Origin: Eubacteriaceae bacterium UBA7485
GTDB taxonomy: Bacteria; Bacillota; Clostridia; Eubacteriales; Eubacteriaceae
Length of the DNA stretch: 11,000 nucleotides
Assembly (NCBI GenBank): GCA_002478485.1
Contig: DLOL01000070.1
Coordinates: 3,007-14,006 of the forward strand
Reading direction: 5' to 3'
In this document: positions 6,277-11,000 of the stretch, piece after piece
How positions within the stretch are numbered: position 1 is the stretch's first letter
Layout of the letters: every line of letters begins with the position of its first letter
The notes under the pieces: model-generated
What the model saw: only the letters and a program-made list of their open reading frames with translations
The model's database searches: none
Told to the model about the DNA's origin: nothing
Translations under genes and position numbers: made by a program

Positions 6277-6393
6277 TCATTCTCTCCTGTCTGTTGACTG
6301 TTCAGACATTCTTGAGTCAGCGCTCAGAGGAACATCCGTAGGCGTGATTGCTCACTTTATCTATTCTAACGAATTCTGTTTACCGGCGCAAGC
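6277..6393 (-). promoter_or_regulatory. Possible L19 autoregulatory leader
   Basis: The rest of the cluster is tightly packed, yet 117 untranslated bases precede rplS. An L19 leader RNA motif is known at this position in several Firmicutes. Two competing 5-bp stems are visible next to the SD: GTCTG (6307-6303) with CAGAC (6293-6289), and TGACT (6319-6315) with AGTCA (6299-6295). Each uses sequence in the other's loop. The stems are short and I cannot confirm a match to the known motif. Confidence 0.3.
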
Positions 6394-7089
6394 TTAAAAT
6401 TCAGATCCGTGATGCTTCTGATAAAGGTCGGGACGAACCGTTTTTGTCTTCTCAAGCGCTTTCTCTTCTCTCCATTCCCTTATCTTTTTATGATCTCCTG
6501 AGAGAAGCACGTCAGGCACTTTGTCTCCCTCGAATTCAGCCGGTCTGGTATACTGCGGATATTCGAGAAGGTCCTGGGAAAAGCTCTCTTCATCTAAACT
6601 TTCCGCGTTCCCGAGCACGCCAGGCAAATAACGCGAGACTGCGTCTGCAATGATCAGGGCGGGAAGCTCTCCGCCAGTTAGAATATAATCTCCGGCCGAA
6701 TACTCCTTCGTAACAAAGCGGTCGAGAACACGCTGGTCAATCCCTTCATAATGTCCGCACAGGAAGACCAGGTTCTTTCCGCCCTGTGCAAGCTTCTTTG
6801 CTTCTTTCTGGGTGAAAGGTGTCCCTCCTGGAGACAAGTGAATCACTTCGCACTCACTCAGATCCGGAATGCTTCTCAATGCGTCCGCAATCGGCTGAGC
6901 CATCATTACAAGCCCTGCTCCACCGCCGTAAGGATAGTCATCTGTCTTTCTATGCTTGTTTTTAGCATAGTCTCGAATATCCTTGACTTCGACTTCAAAG
7001 CAGTCCGCTTCGATTGCGCGTTTCATCATGGATTCCTCAAAATAGGGTGTGATAAGTCCGGGAAACACCGTTAAAAAATGGTATTTCAT
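6394..7089 (-). CDS. trmD: tRNA (guanine37-N1)-methyltransferase TrmD
   Basis: TrmD transfers a methyl group from S-adenosylmethionine to N1 of G37 in tRNAs, preventing +1 frameshifting at proline and related codons. The 231 residues show the trefoil-knot SAM site: LSPGGTPFTQ (85-94), FLCGHYEGIDQRV (109-121) and SAGDYILTGGELPAL (131-145). YPYGGGAGLVM (52-62) near the N-terminus is also conserved. The C-terminal tRNA-binding part has YPQYTRP (177-183) and VPDVLLSGDHKKI (191-203). The ATG overlaps the rimM stop by one base (TAATG), and GGGAGC inside the rimM end provides the SD. The rimM-trmD-rplS order is conserved widely. Confidence 0.98.
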   Translation of the reverse strand: MKYHFLTVFPGLITPYFEESMMKRAIEADCFEVEVKDIRDYAKNKHRKTDDYPYGGGAGLVMMAQPIADALRSIPDLSECEVIHLSPGGTPFTQKEAKKLAQGGKNLVFLCGHYEGIDQRVLDRFVTKEYSAGDYILTGGELPALIIADAVSRYLPGVLGNAESLDEESFSQDLLEYPQYTRPAEFEGDKVPDVLLSGDHKKIREWREEKALEKTKTVRPDLYQKHHGSEF

Positions 7090-7643
7090 TAAAGCTCCCA
7101 GAATGCTTCAGGAAAGTCCACCACAATATAGCCTTCTTCTGGCTTGATTTCCTTAAAATATTCTTCTCGAAACGGAAGAAACAGGTGGCGCAGAGCGCGC
7201 TTTTCCGTTTTCTCTTCCGGTCTGAAAGACGAATCCTTCACGCTGATTTCCGCTGTTTCGCATTCGCCTGTGGTGTCAAGAAGGTCGATAAACTTCCCAA
7301 TCGCTCTTCCATCCGCCAGACGAACCTCAAGGCCGAGAAGATCCACAATGTAGAATTCATCTTCATCAAGTTCCTGAGCGTTTTCTCTTTCAATCTCGAT
7401 AAATTTTCCTCTTAACTTTTCCGCCTGGGTCCGGTTGGATAACCCGGAGAGGGTTAAAAGGACTTTTCCCTGATGGAGTCTTGCAGACTCAACCGCAAGG
7501 GGTCTTCCTTCTAGCAACACTTCTTCAAACTCAAGATAGCGTTCAGGGGCATCCGTTAAAGGCTGGATTCTCAATTCACCGTTAATTCCATGAACCCCGA
7601 TGATCTTGCCGATCTTCATGGTTTTTGCTCTTTGATCACTCAT
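7089..7643 (-). CDS. rimM: Ribosome maturation factor RimM
   Basis: RimM helps fold the 30S head during assembly by acting near S19 and the 3' domain of 16S rRNA. The 184 residues divide into the N-terminal RimM barrel (KIGKIIGVHGINGELRI at 10-26, then PERYLEFEEVLLEG) and a PRC-barrel domain from about residue 95 (DEFYIVDLLGLEVRLADG) to the C-terminus (GYIVVDFPEAFWEL). The ATG has only a weak SD (AAAGAGA). A second in-frame ATG at residue 9 is possible but no better. A terminator stands between khpA and this start, so expression of rimM-trmD-rplS would depend on readthrough or on a promoter I do not see. Confidence 0.96.
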   Translation of the reverse strand: MSDQRAKTMKIGKIIGVHGINGELRIQPLTDAPERYLEFEEVLLEGRPLAVESARLHQGKVLLTLSGLSNRTQAEKLRGKFIEIERENAQELDEDEFYIVDLLGLEVRLADGRAIGKFIDLLDTTGECETAEISVKDSSFRPEEKTEKRALRHLFLPFREEYFKEIKPEEGYIVVDFPEAFWEL

Positions 7644-7654
7644 AGTTTCTCTTT

Positions 7655-7682
7655 AAAAAAGAAAGGATCCTTTCGGATCCTT
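7655..7682 (-). terminator. Intrinsic terminator between khpA and rimM
   Basis: On the - strand AAGGATCC (7682-7675) and GGATCCTT (7670-7663) pair perfectly across a GAAA tetraloop, followed by TCTTTTTT. The 5' arm includes the last two bases of the khpA TAA stop, so a ribosome finishing khpA would cover the hairpin. Confidence 0.88.
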
Positions 7683-7911
7683 AATCAACAATTTCAAGGA
7701 CAACATGTTCGTCGCGTTTTGTCGCGTCCGCTTTAACAAGCGTGCGAATCGCTTTTGCGATTCTTCCCTGCTTGCCGATAACTTTGCCCATATCTTTGTC
7801 TGCCACATGCAGCTCGAGGACTTTCTGGCCGTCTCTGTCTACTTCTGTAACTTCAACAGCATCAGGATCATCCACTAACGCCTTGGCAATGACTTCAACT
7901 AACTGAGTCAT
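7681..7911 (-). CDS. khpA: KH-domain RNA-binding protein KhpA
   Basis: This 76-residue protein is a single small KH domain. It carries GKVIGKQGRIAKAIRTLVKA, with the RNA-binding GxxG loop as GKQG at about residues 46-49. It belongs to the YlqC/KhpA group, which in Gram-positive bacteria pairs with KhpB (Jag/EloR) and binds many RNAs, affecting cell elongation and division. Position between rpsP and rimM is the standard location. The ATG has AGAGGG at 7922-7917. The gap to the rpsP stop is 21 bp. Its stop is fused to a terminator hairpin. Confidence 0.95.
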   Translation of the reverse strand: MTQLVEVIAKALVDDPDAVEVTEVDRDGQKVLELHVADKDMGKVIGKQGRIAKAIRTLVKADATKRDEHVVLEIVD

Positions 7912-7932
7912 ACCGCCCTCTTTTCTGGGTTC

Positions 7933-8178
7933 TTATTCGATGACGCCAGACTTTTTGAGAATCGAAATAACGGTTCCGGTCGGTTTGGCGCCAACACCAA
8001 GCCAGTATTTGGCTTTTTCTTCATTGATTTTAATTTCCGGCGGGTCAAGAAGCGGGTTGTAGTAACCAATTTCTTCGATGGATTTACCATCGCGCGGTGC
8101 TCTTTCGTCTGCAACAACTACTCTGTAAAACGGTTTTTTCTTTCTTCCCATTCTCTTGAGTCTGATTTTAACTGCCAT
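7933..8178 (-). CDS. rpsP: 30S ribosomal protein S16
   Basis: S16 is an early assembly protein of the 30S body. The 81 residues have the usual length and the typical opening [20 protein letters not shown], then [20 protein letters not shown] (24-43) and the C-terminal [12 protein letters not shown]. The ATG is preceded by AAGGAG at 8190-8185. It lies 14 bp downstream of ffh and is co-directional with it. Confidence 0.98.
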   Translation of the reverse strand: MAVKIRLKRMGRKKKPFYRVVVADERAPRDGKSIEEIGYYNPLLDPPEIKINEEKAKYWLGVGAKPTGTVISILKKSGVIE

Positions 8179-8192
8179 GAGTTTCTCCTTTG

Positions 8193-9539
8193 TTAAAATA
8201 GTGATTTTCTAGAACGCTTGCGGCCTCTTTTTCCCATACCGCCGATCTGTTTCATCATCTTTTTGGTCTGCTCATAACCTTTCAGAAGACGATTGACATC
8301 GGCTACGGTCATTCCGCATCCCTGAGCGATTCTTTTTTTCCTCGACCCGTTTAGAATCGATGGTTTTTCTCTTTCTTCAGGCGTCATCGATTGAATAATC
8401 GCCTTGGTTCTTCTGGTCTGCTTATCAGCGGCTGATTCGTCAAATCCCTGTAGCGCTTTTTTGTTCATTCCAGGGAGCATTTCAAGAAGTCCGCCAACAG
8501 AACCCATATTTTGGACCTGCTCAAGCTGGTCTAAGAAGTCGTTCAGATCAAATTCCGCATTTCTGAGCTTCTTTTCGAGCTCGGCGGCTTTCTCTTCATC
8601 GACCATGCTTTGCGCTTTATCCACAAGGCTGAGAATATCTCCCATTCCGAGAATCCGATTTGCCATGCGGTCCGGATAAAACGGCTCTAAGTCTTCAAGC
8701 TTTTCACCAACACCAATATATTTGATCGGCTGTCCGGTCGTATAAGCAATCGACAAAGCAGCTCCGCCTCGGGTATCACCGTCAAGTTTCGTCAGAATGA
8801 CTCCTGAAATGCCCAGATGATCATTAAACTCTTCAGCTACTCTGACCGATTCCTGCCCGGTCATCCCGTCGACTGTCAGAAGAATTTCTGTTGGGTTGAC
8901 AATCTTCTTGATATCTTCAAGCTCTTTCATCAAAGCTTCGTCGATATGGAGACGTCCGGCCGTATCAAAAATGACCAGATCGTATCCATTTGACTGGGCA
9001 TACGTGATTCCCTGTTTTGCGATAACTCTCGGGTTAATATTGCCTTCAACTGAATAGACCGGAATGTCAAGCTGATCTCCGATCACCTTCAGCTGCTCAA
9101 CCGCGGCGGGGCGGTAGATGTCGCACGCAACCAGGAGCGGTTTGACCTTCTTTTCTTTTCTCAAAAGATTCGCAAGTTTTCCAGCCGTTGTGGTTTTACC
9201 TGCTCCCTGGAGACCCACCATCATAAAGGTGTTCATTTCCCCATTCTTTTGAAGCTCCATAGGATGGATTTCTCCCCCGAGAAGTTTTGTCAGCTCGTCA
9301 TTGACAACCTTGACATACTGCTGTGCGGGAGTGAGTGACTTTAACACCTCTTCGCCGGTCGCTCGCTCCCCCACTGTCTTGATGAAGCTCTTGACGACTT
9401 TAAAGTTGACATCTGCTTCTAAAAGCGCGAGTTTAATCGCGCGGTTAGCCTGCTTGATATCTGCTTCAGTAAGCTTTCCTTTTTTTCGAAGACTGGAGAA
9501 AACATCCTGAAACTTTTCATTGAGTCCTTCAAATACCAT
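8193..9539 (-). CDS. ffh: Signal recognition particle GTPase Ffh
   Basis: Ffh (SRP54) binds signal sequences of nascent membrane and secreted proteins together with the SRP RNA, and docks with FtsY. The 448 residues contain the helical N domain (1-90), then the G domain with G1 GLQGAGKTT (109-117), DIYRPAA (140-146), DTAGR (192-196) and TKLDG (250-254), and the methionine-rich M domain from about 298. The M domain includes LLEMLPGM (351-358) and the RNA-binding stretch [12 protein letters not shown] (399-410). The C-terminal tail is short and basic. The ATG is preceded by AAGGAG at 9551-9546. YlxM, encoded 26 bp upstream, is an SRP-associated helper in some Gram-positives, so the pair probably acts together. 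No SRP RNA or ftsY is in the window. Confidence 0.98.
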   Translation of the reverse strand: MVFEGLNEKFQDVFSSLRKKGKLTEADIKQANRAIKLALLEADVNFKVVKSFIKTVGERATGEEVLKSLTPAQQYVKVVNDELTKLLGGEIHPMELQKNGEMNTFMMVGLQGAGKTTTAGKLANLLRKEKKVKPLLVACDIYRPAAVEQLKVIGDQLDIPVYSVEGNINPRVIAKQGITYAQSNGYDLVIFDTAGRLHIDEALMKELEDIKKIVNPTEILLTVDGMTGQESVRVAEEFNDHLGISGVILTKLDGDTRGGAALSIAYTTGQPIKYIGVGEKLEDLEPFYPDRMANRILGMGDILSLVDKAQSMVDEEKAAELEKKLRNAEFDLNDFLDQLEQVQNMGSVGGLLEMLPGMNKKALQGFDESAADKQTRRTKAIIQSMTPEEREKPSILNGSRKKRIAQGCGMTVADVNRLLKGYEQTKKMMKQIGGMGKRGRKRSRKSLF

Positions 9540-9565
9540 TTTTTCTCCTTATCCGTATTCTTCGG

Positions 9566-9928
9566 TTAACTCTCTTCGATTTCCTTAAGCTGCCTGAGTA
9601 TTCGCTTGAGTTCCTCTACCCGGTCCTTTGAGCTCATCTTTTCGTCTTCCCGAATCAGATGATTAAGCTCATTTCGAACCTCTTTGATCCTTTTCCGGTT
9701 TTCCAAAAATCTGGAGAGCAGTCCCAGACGTTCCTCGTAACGGTATAGGAACTTCTTGCTTCTTCTTAAAATGTCGTAGACATTCTGCCGGCTTCTGCCT
9801 GTCAGCGAAGCGATTTCCGCCATACTCAAATCCTCATCATAATAATAGGTGAGAATCGAATTTTGCGTCTCCGTAAGCAATTCTCCATAGAAATCGAAAA
9901 GTAATTGTTCTTCTACTTTTGCTTCCAT
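9566..9928 (-). CDS. ylxM: YlxM/UPF0122 SRP-associated HTH protein
   Basis: This 120-residue protein belongs to the YlxM/UPF0122 family. YlxM accompanies ffh in Gram-positive bacteria and in streptococci has been reported to bind the SRP and modulate its GTPase activity. The N-terminus LLFDFYGELLTETQNSILTYYY and the helix-turn-helix SMAEIASLTGRSRQNVYDIL are diagnostic; the rest is charged and helical, ending in a probable coiled coil (KDRVEELKRILRQLKEIEES). The start is uncertain. I chose ATG at 9928 because a TTG three codons earlier (9937) has no SD, while the ATG has a weak GGA about 9 bases upstream. It is the first gene after the cluster promoter. Confidence 0.93.
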   Translation of the reverse strand: MEAKVEEQLLFDFYGELLTETQNSILTYYYDEDLSMAEIASLTGRSRQNVYDILRRSKKFLYRYEERLGLLSRFLENRKRIKEVRNELNHLIREDEKMSSKDRVEELKRILRQLKEIEES

Positions 9929-9981
9929 TTTTTCCAATCCGAAAGGATTTGTAAAGGGCTAAGACTTTACATAACCATTCA

Positions 9982-10010
9982 ATTTTAAGGGATAGAGAAC
10001 TTCTTGTCAA
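9982..10010 (-). promoter_or_regulatory. Sigma-A-type promoter of the ylxM-ffh-rpsP cluster
   Basis: On the - strand a consensus -35 TTGACA (10010-10005) is separated by 17 bp from a -10 TAAAAT (9987-9982). Transcription would start near 9975, giving a leader of about 45 bases before ylxM. It lies just downstream of the DUF3793 terminator and is the only strong promoter seen for the ten-gene cluster. Confidence 0.82.
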
Positions 10011-10034
10011 GCATTTTTCCTTTACGAAGCACAT

Positions 10035-10059
10035 AAAAAAAGGACCGCATCACCGGTCC
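10035..10059 (-). terminator. Intrinsic terminator of the DUF3793 gene
   Basis: On the - strand GGACCG (10059-10054) pairs with CGGTCC (10047-10042) across a 6-base loop, followed by a run of seven T (10041-10035). It lies about 42 bp after the stop and 25 bp before the next promoter. Confidence 0.88.
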
Positions 10060-10101
10060 ATACTTAAGGAGAATCTATGTATAAATTAGTTGTTATCTGT
10101 C

Positions 10102-10662
10102 CTATGCGCCCTTTCTTTCAGGGACTGTGAGTTTTTCAAGGCTAAAACCTTTCTCGCACCGGTCTTTATAAACAGTCGTACAGCGCTTAAAAAGCCTGAA
10201 CAGAGCCTCTGCTTGCTCTTCCTCACCATACACTTTCCAAAGACCGACCTTCTTTGCGTTCGCGCCTTTGTTTTCAATAAATCCGATGACATCCTCCAGG
10301 GGATAGCCTAAAAACACGCCGATCTCATGGGGAAAATCATCCGATTTTAAATGTTCCGTCAAGGTTTCAAGGGCTTCTTTCAATGAAAACTGGGCGTAGC
10401 CATGCTGTTTCAGGAAAGTACAAATCCGGTCTTCCTGAAGAATCGATTGAAGCTTCGCTGGACGGTAAACGTAAATCAAGGCCACGTTCTTTCGAACGCG
10501 TACGATTGTAAATACCAGCCCTTTTCTCTTAAATTTCTGATTTAGATAACCGATCTCTTCTTTCAGTTCTTCAATCTTCTCGAATTTCGCATTGAAGATA
10601 CTTCCGACTTTCAATCCCGCAAGTGTCGGTGCGGTATGCATGACAATTAACTTCTCTGACAT
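10102..10662 (-). CDS. DUF3793 family protein
   Basis: The 186-residue product matches the DUF3793 family, known to me mainly from Clostridia and of unknown function. Conserved blocks are APTLAGLKVGSIF near the N-terminus, ALIYVYRPAKL in the middle, FPHEIGVFLGYPLEDVIGFI, then GLWKVYG and CTTVYKDRCEKGFSLEKLTV at the C-terminus. The family often has Cys before APTL (HCAPTL) and around the WKVY block; here those positions are Thr (HTAPTL) and non-Cys, while a C-terminal Cys in RCTTVY remains. I chose ATG at 10662, with GGGGA at 10669-10665, because the family begins here; a TTG 15 codons upstream has no SD. The gene is monocistronic, with its own promoter and terminator. It lies between the 5S rRNA and the ylxM cluster. 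Confidence 0.88.
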   Translation of the reverse strand: MSEKLIVMHTAPTLAGLKVGSIFNAKFEKIEELKEEIGYLNQKFKRKGLVFTIVRVRKNVALIYVYRPAKLQSILQEDRICTFLKQHGYAQFSLKEALETLTEHLKSDDFPHEIGVFLGYPLEDVIGFIENKGANAKKVGLWKVYGEEEQAEALFRLFKRCTTVYKDRCEKGFSLEKLTVPERKGA

Positions 10663-10712
10663 ACGTCCCCATTTCCAGATGCTCTTTTTGTTTAATCTAT
10701 CTAACAATTAAA

Positions 10713-10741
10713 AGTATAGCATCCCTCAAACTGTTAATCAA
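10713..10741 (-). promoter_or_regulatory. Promoter of the DUF3793 gene
   Basis: On the - strand -35 TTGATT (10741-10736), a 17-bp spacer and -10 TATACT (10718-10713), preceded by TGC, which forms an extended -10. The predicted start near 10706 leaves a leader of about 44 bases. Confidence 0.78.
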
Positions 10742-10789
10742 GGCTTACTTTGAGTTTTTCACAGTTTTTTTCTCGGATTTAGACGGGGC

Positions 10790-10801
10790 AAAAAATAAAA
10801 A
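10790..10801 (-). terminator. T-rich 3' end signal after 5S rRNA
   Basis: Directly after the 3' strand of 5S helix I the - strand reads CTTTTTATTTTTT. A separate hairpin is not present; helix I of the 5S may serve as the stem of a terminator. Confidence 0.45.
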
Positions 10802-10803
10802 GA

Positions 10804-10921
10804 GCATTGCGATTTCCTATTCTCGCACACCGTCACCAGTGCACTACTTTCGGCGTAAGGAAGCTTAACTTACAGGTTCGGAATGTTGCTGTGTGGATCC
10901 TTCCTGCCATCATCACAATGC
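10804..10921 (-). rRNA. rrf: 5S ribosomal RNA
   Basis: The - strand from 10921 to 10804 is a complete 5S rRNA of about 118 nt. The ends form helix I: GCATTGTGAT at the 5' end pairs with ATCGCAATGC at the 3' end over 10 bp with one G-T wobble. Internal hallmarks include GATGGCAGGAAGGATCCACA near the 5' side, ATTCCGAACC followed by AAGTTAAGC in the loop C/helix III region, and the CGCCGAAAGTAGT segment of loop E and helix IV. It reads toward the DUF3793 gene. The region upstream (10922-11000) does not contain the 3' end of a 23S gene in the same orientation, contrary to a normal 16S-23S-5S operon. Confidence 0.93.
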
Positions 10922-10942
10922 AAAATTATCTTGGTTATTCAG

Positions 10943-10957
10943 TTTCAGTCACTGAAA
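10943..10957. repeat. Perfect inverted repeat upstream of 5S
   Basis: TTTCAGT (10943-10949) and ACTGAAA (10951-10957) are perfect inverted copies around a single C. It lies 22 bases upstream of the 5S 5' end, in the gap between 5S and the 23S-like segment. The one-base spacer makes an RNA hairpin strained; its role is unclear. Confidence 0.5.
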
Positions 10958-10975
10958 AGAACATAGAGATGAAAA

Positions 10976-11000
10976 GAGAGGAGCTGTTCCCAGTACGAGA
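10976..11000 (+). rRNA. 23S rRNA fragment leading into the sarcin-ricin loop (cut by window end)
   Basis: The last 25 bases read GAGAGGAGCTGTTCCC followed by AGTACGAGA on the + strand. This is the 23S segment entering helix 95, whose AGTACGAGAGGACC loop is near universal; typical Firmicutes have GAGAGGAGCTGTCCTTAGTACGAGA, identical at 21 of 25 positions as I recall it. The preceding bases do not match the conserved 23S sequence that should lie upstream (CAGTTCGGTCCCTATC and on), so the 23S-like sequence starts abruptly here. Orientation is opposite to the adjacent 5S. Whether it continues to a normal 23S 3' end lies outside the window. Confidence 0.6.

Noticed and set aside
10077..10130. + strand mini-ORF of 17 codons preceded by AAGGAGA (10066-10072)
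   Set aside because: The SD-ATG pair is good, but it overlaps the DUF3793 3' end in antisense, has no promoter visible, and such short ORFs arise by chance.
1..11000. CRISPR array, tRNA genes, toxin-antitoxin pair or defence system
   Set aside because: No regularly spaced repeats, no tRNA cloverleaf and no defence-family domains were seen on either strand. The HTH gene at 3270 has no partner gene.

Overview
The window looks like chromosome from a low- to mid-GC Bacillota, most likely a clostridial-type anaerobe. The evidence is the gene order ylxM-ffh-rpsP-khpA-rimM-trmD-rplS-lepB-rbgA-rnhB, the strong Shine-Dalgarno (SD) sites with TTG/GTG starts, hairpin-plus-T-tract terminators, and a DUF3793 gene, a family I associate mainly with Clostridia. 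Genus cannot be assigned from this window.

Left part, + strand (1-3636). The window opens inside a lysine-pathway aspartate kinase gene. It overlaps by 4 bp a second gene that encodes only a tandem ACT regulatory module, and a terminator follows. Next come an unrecognised protein with a long low-complexity linker and two membrane helices, and a small MazG-like/PRA-PH superfamily gene ending at a strong terminator. An AT-rich stretch of about 260 bp follows, with direct repeats and palindromes that resemble an IS21-type element end. It precedes a 112-residue gene matching only the DNA-binding N-terminus of IS21 transposases (IstA), closed by its own terminator.

Middle part, - strand (10010 down to 3647). 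This is a translation and protein-export cluster read right to left. A TTGACA-17-TAAAAT promoter precedes ylxM, ffh, rpsP, khpA, rimM, trmD, rplS, lepB, rbgA and rnhB. It couples SRP targeting (YlxM, Ffh) and signal peptide cleavage (LepB) with ribosomal proteins (S16, L19), ribosome maturation (RimM, RbgA, probably KhpA), tRNA m1G37 methylation (TrmD) and removal of ribonucleotides from DNA (RNase HII). Two strong intrinsic terminators lie inside the cluster, after khpA and after rplS. They suggest partial uncoupling into sub-operons. The cluster ends at a terminator that overlaps the rnhB stop and faces the terminator of the IstA-like gene.

Right part (10035-11000). A DUF3793 gene on the - strand has its own promoter and terminator. 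A complete 5S rRNA follows on the - strand. The last 25 bases read, on the opposite strand, as the 23S rRNA segment leading into the sarcin-ricin loop. That is not a normal rRNA operon order, so it is either a rearrangement or an assembly join.

Most of the window is ordinary core genome. The places most worth a second look are the orphan IstA-like gene with its repeat-rich upstream region, the duplicated aspartokinase regulatory module, and the 5S/23S junction.
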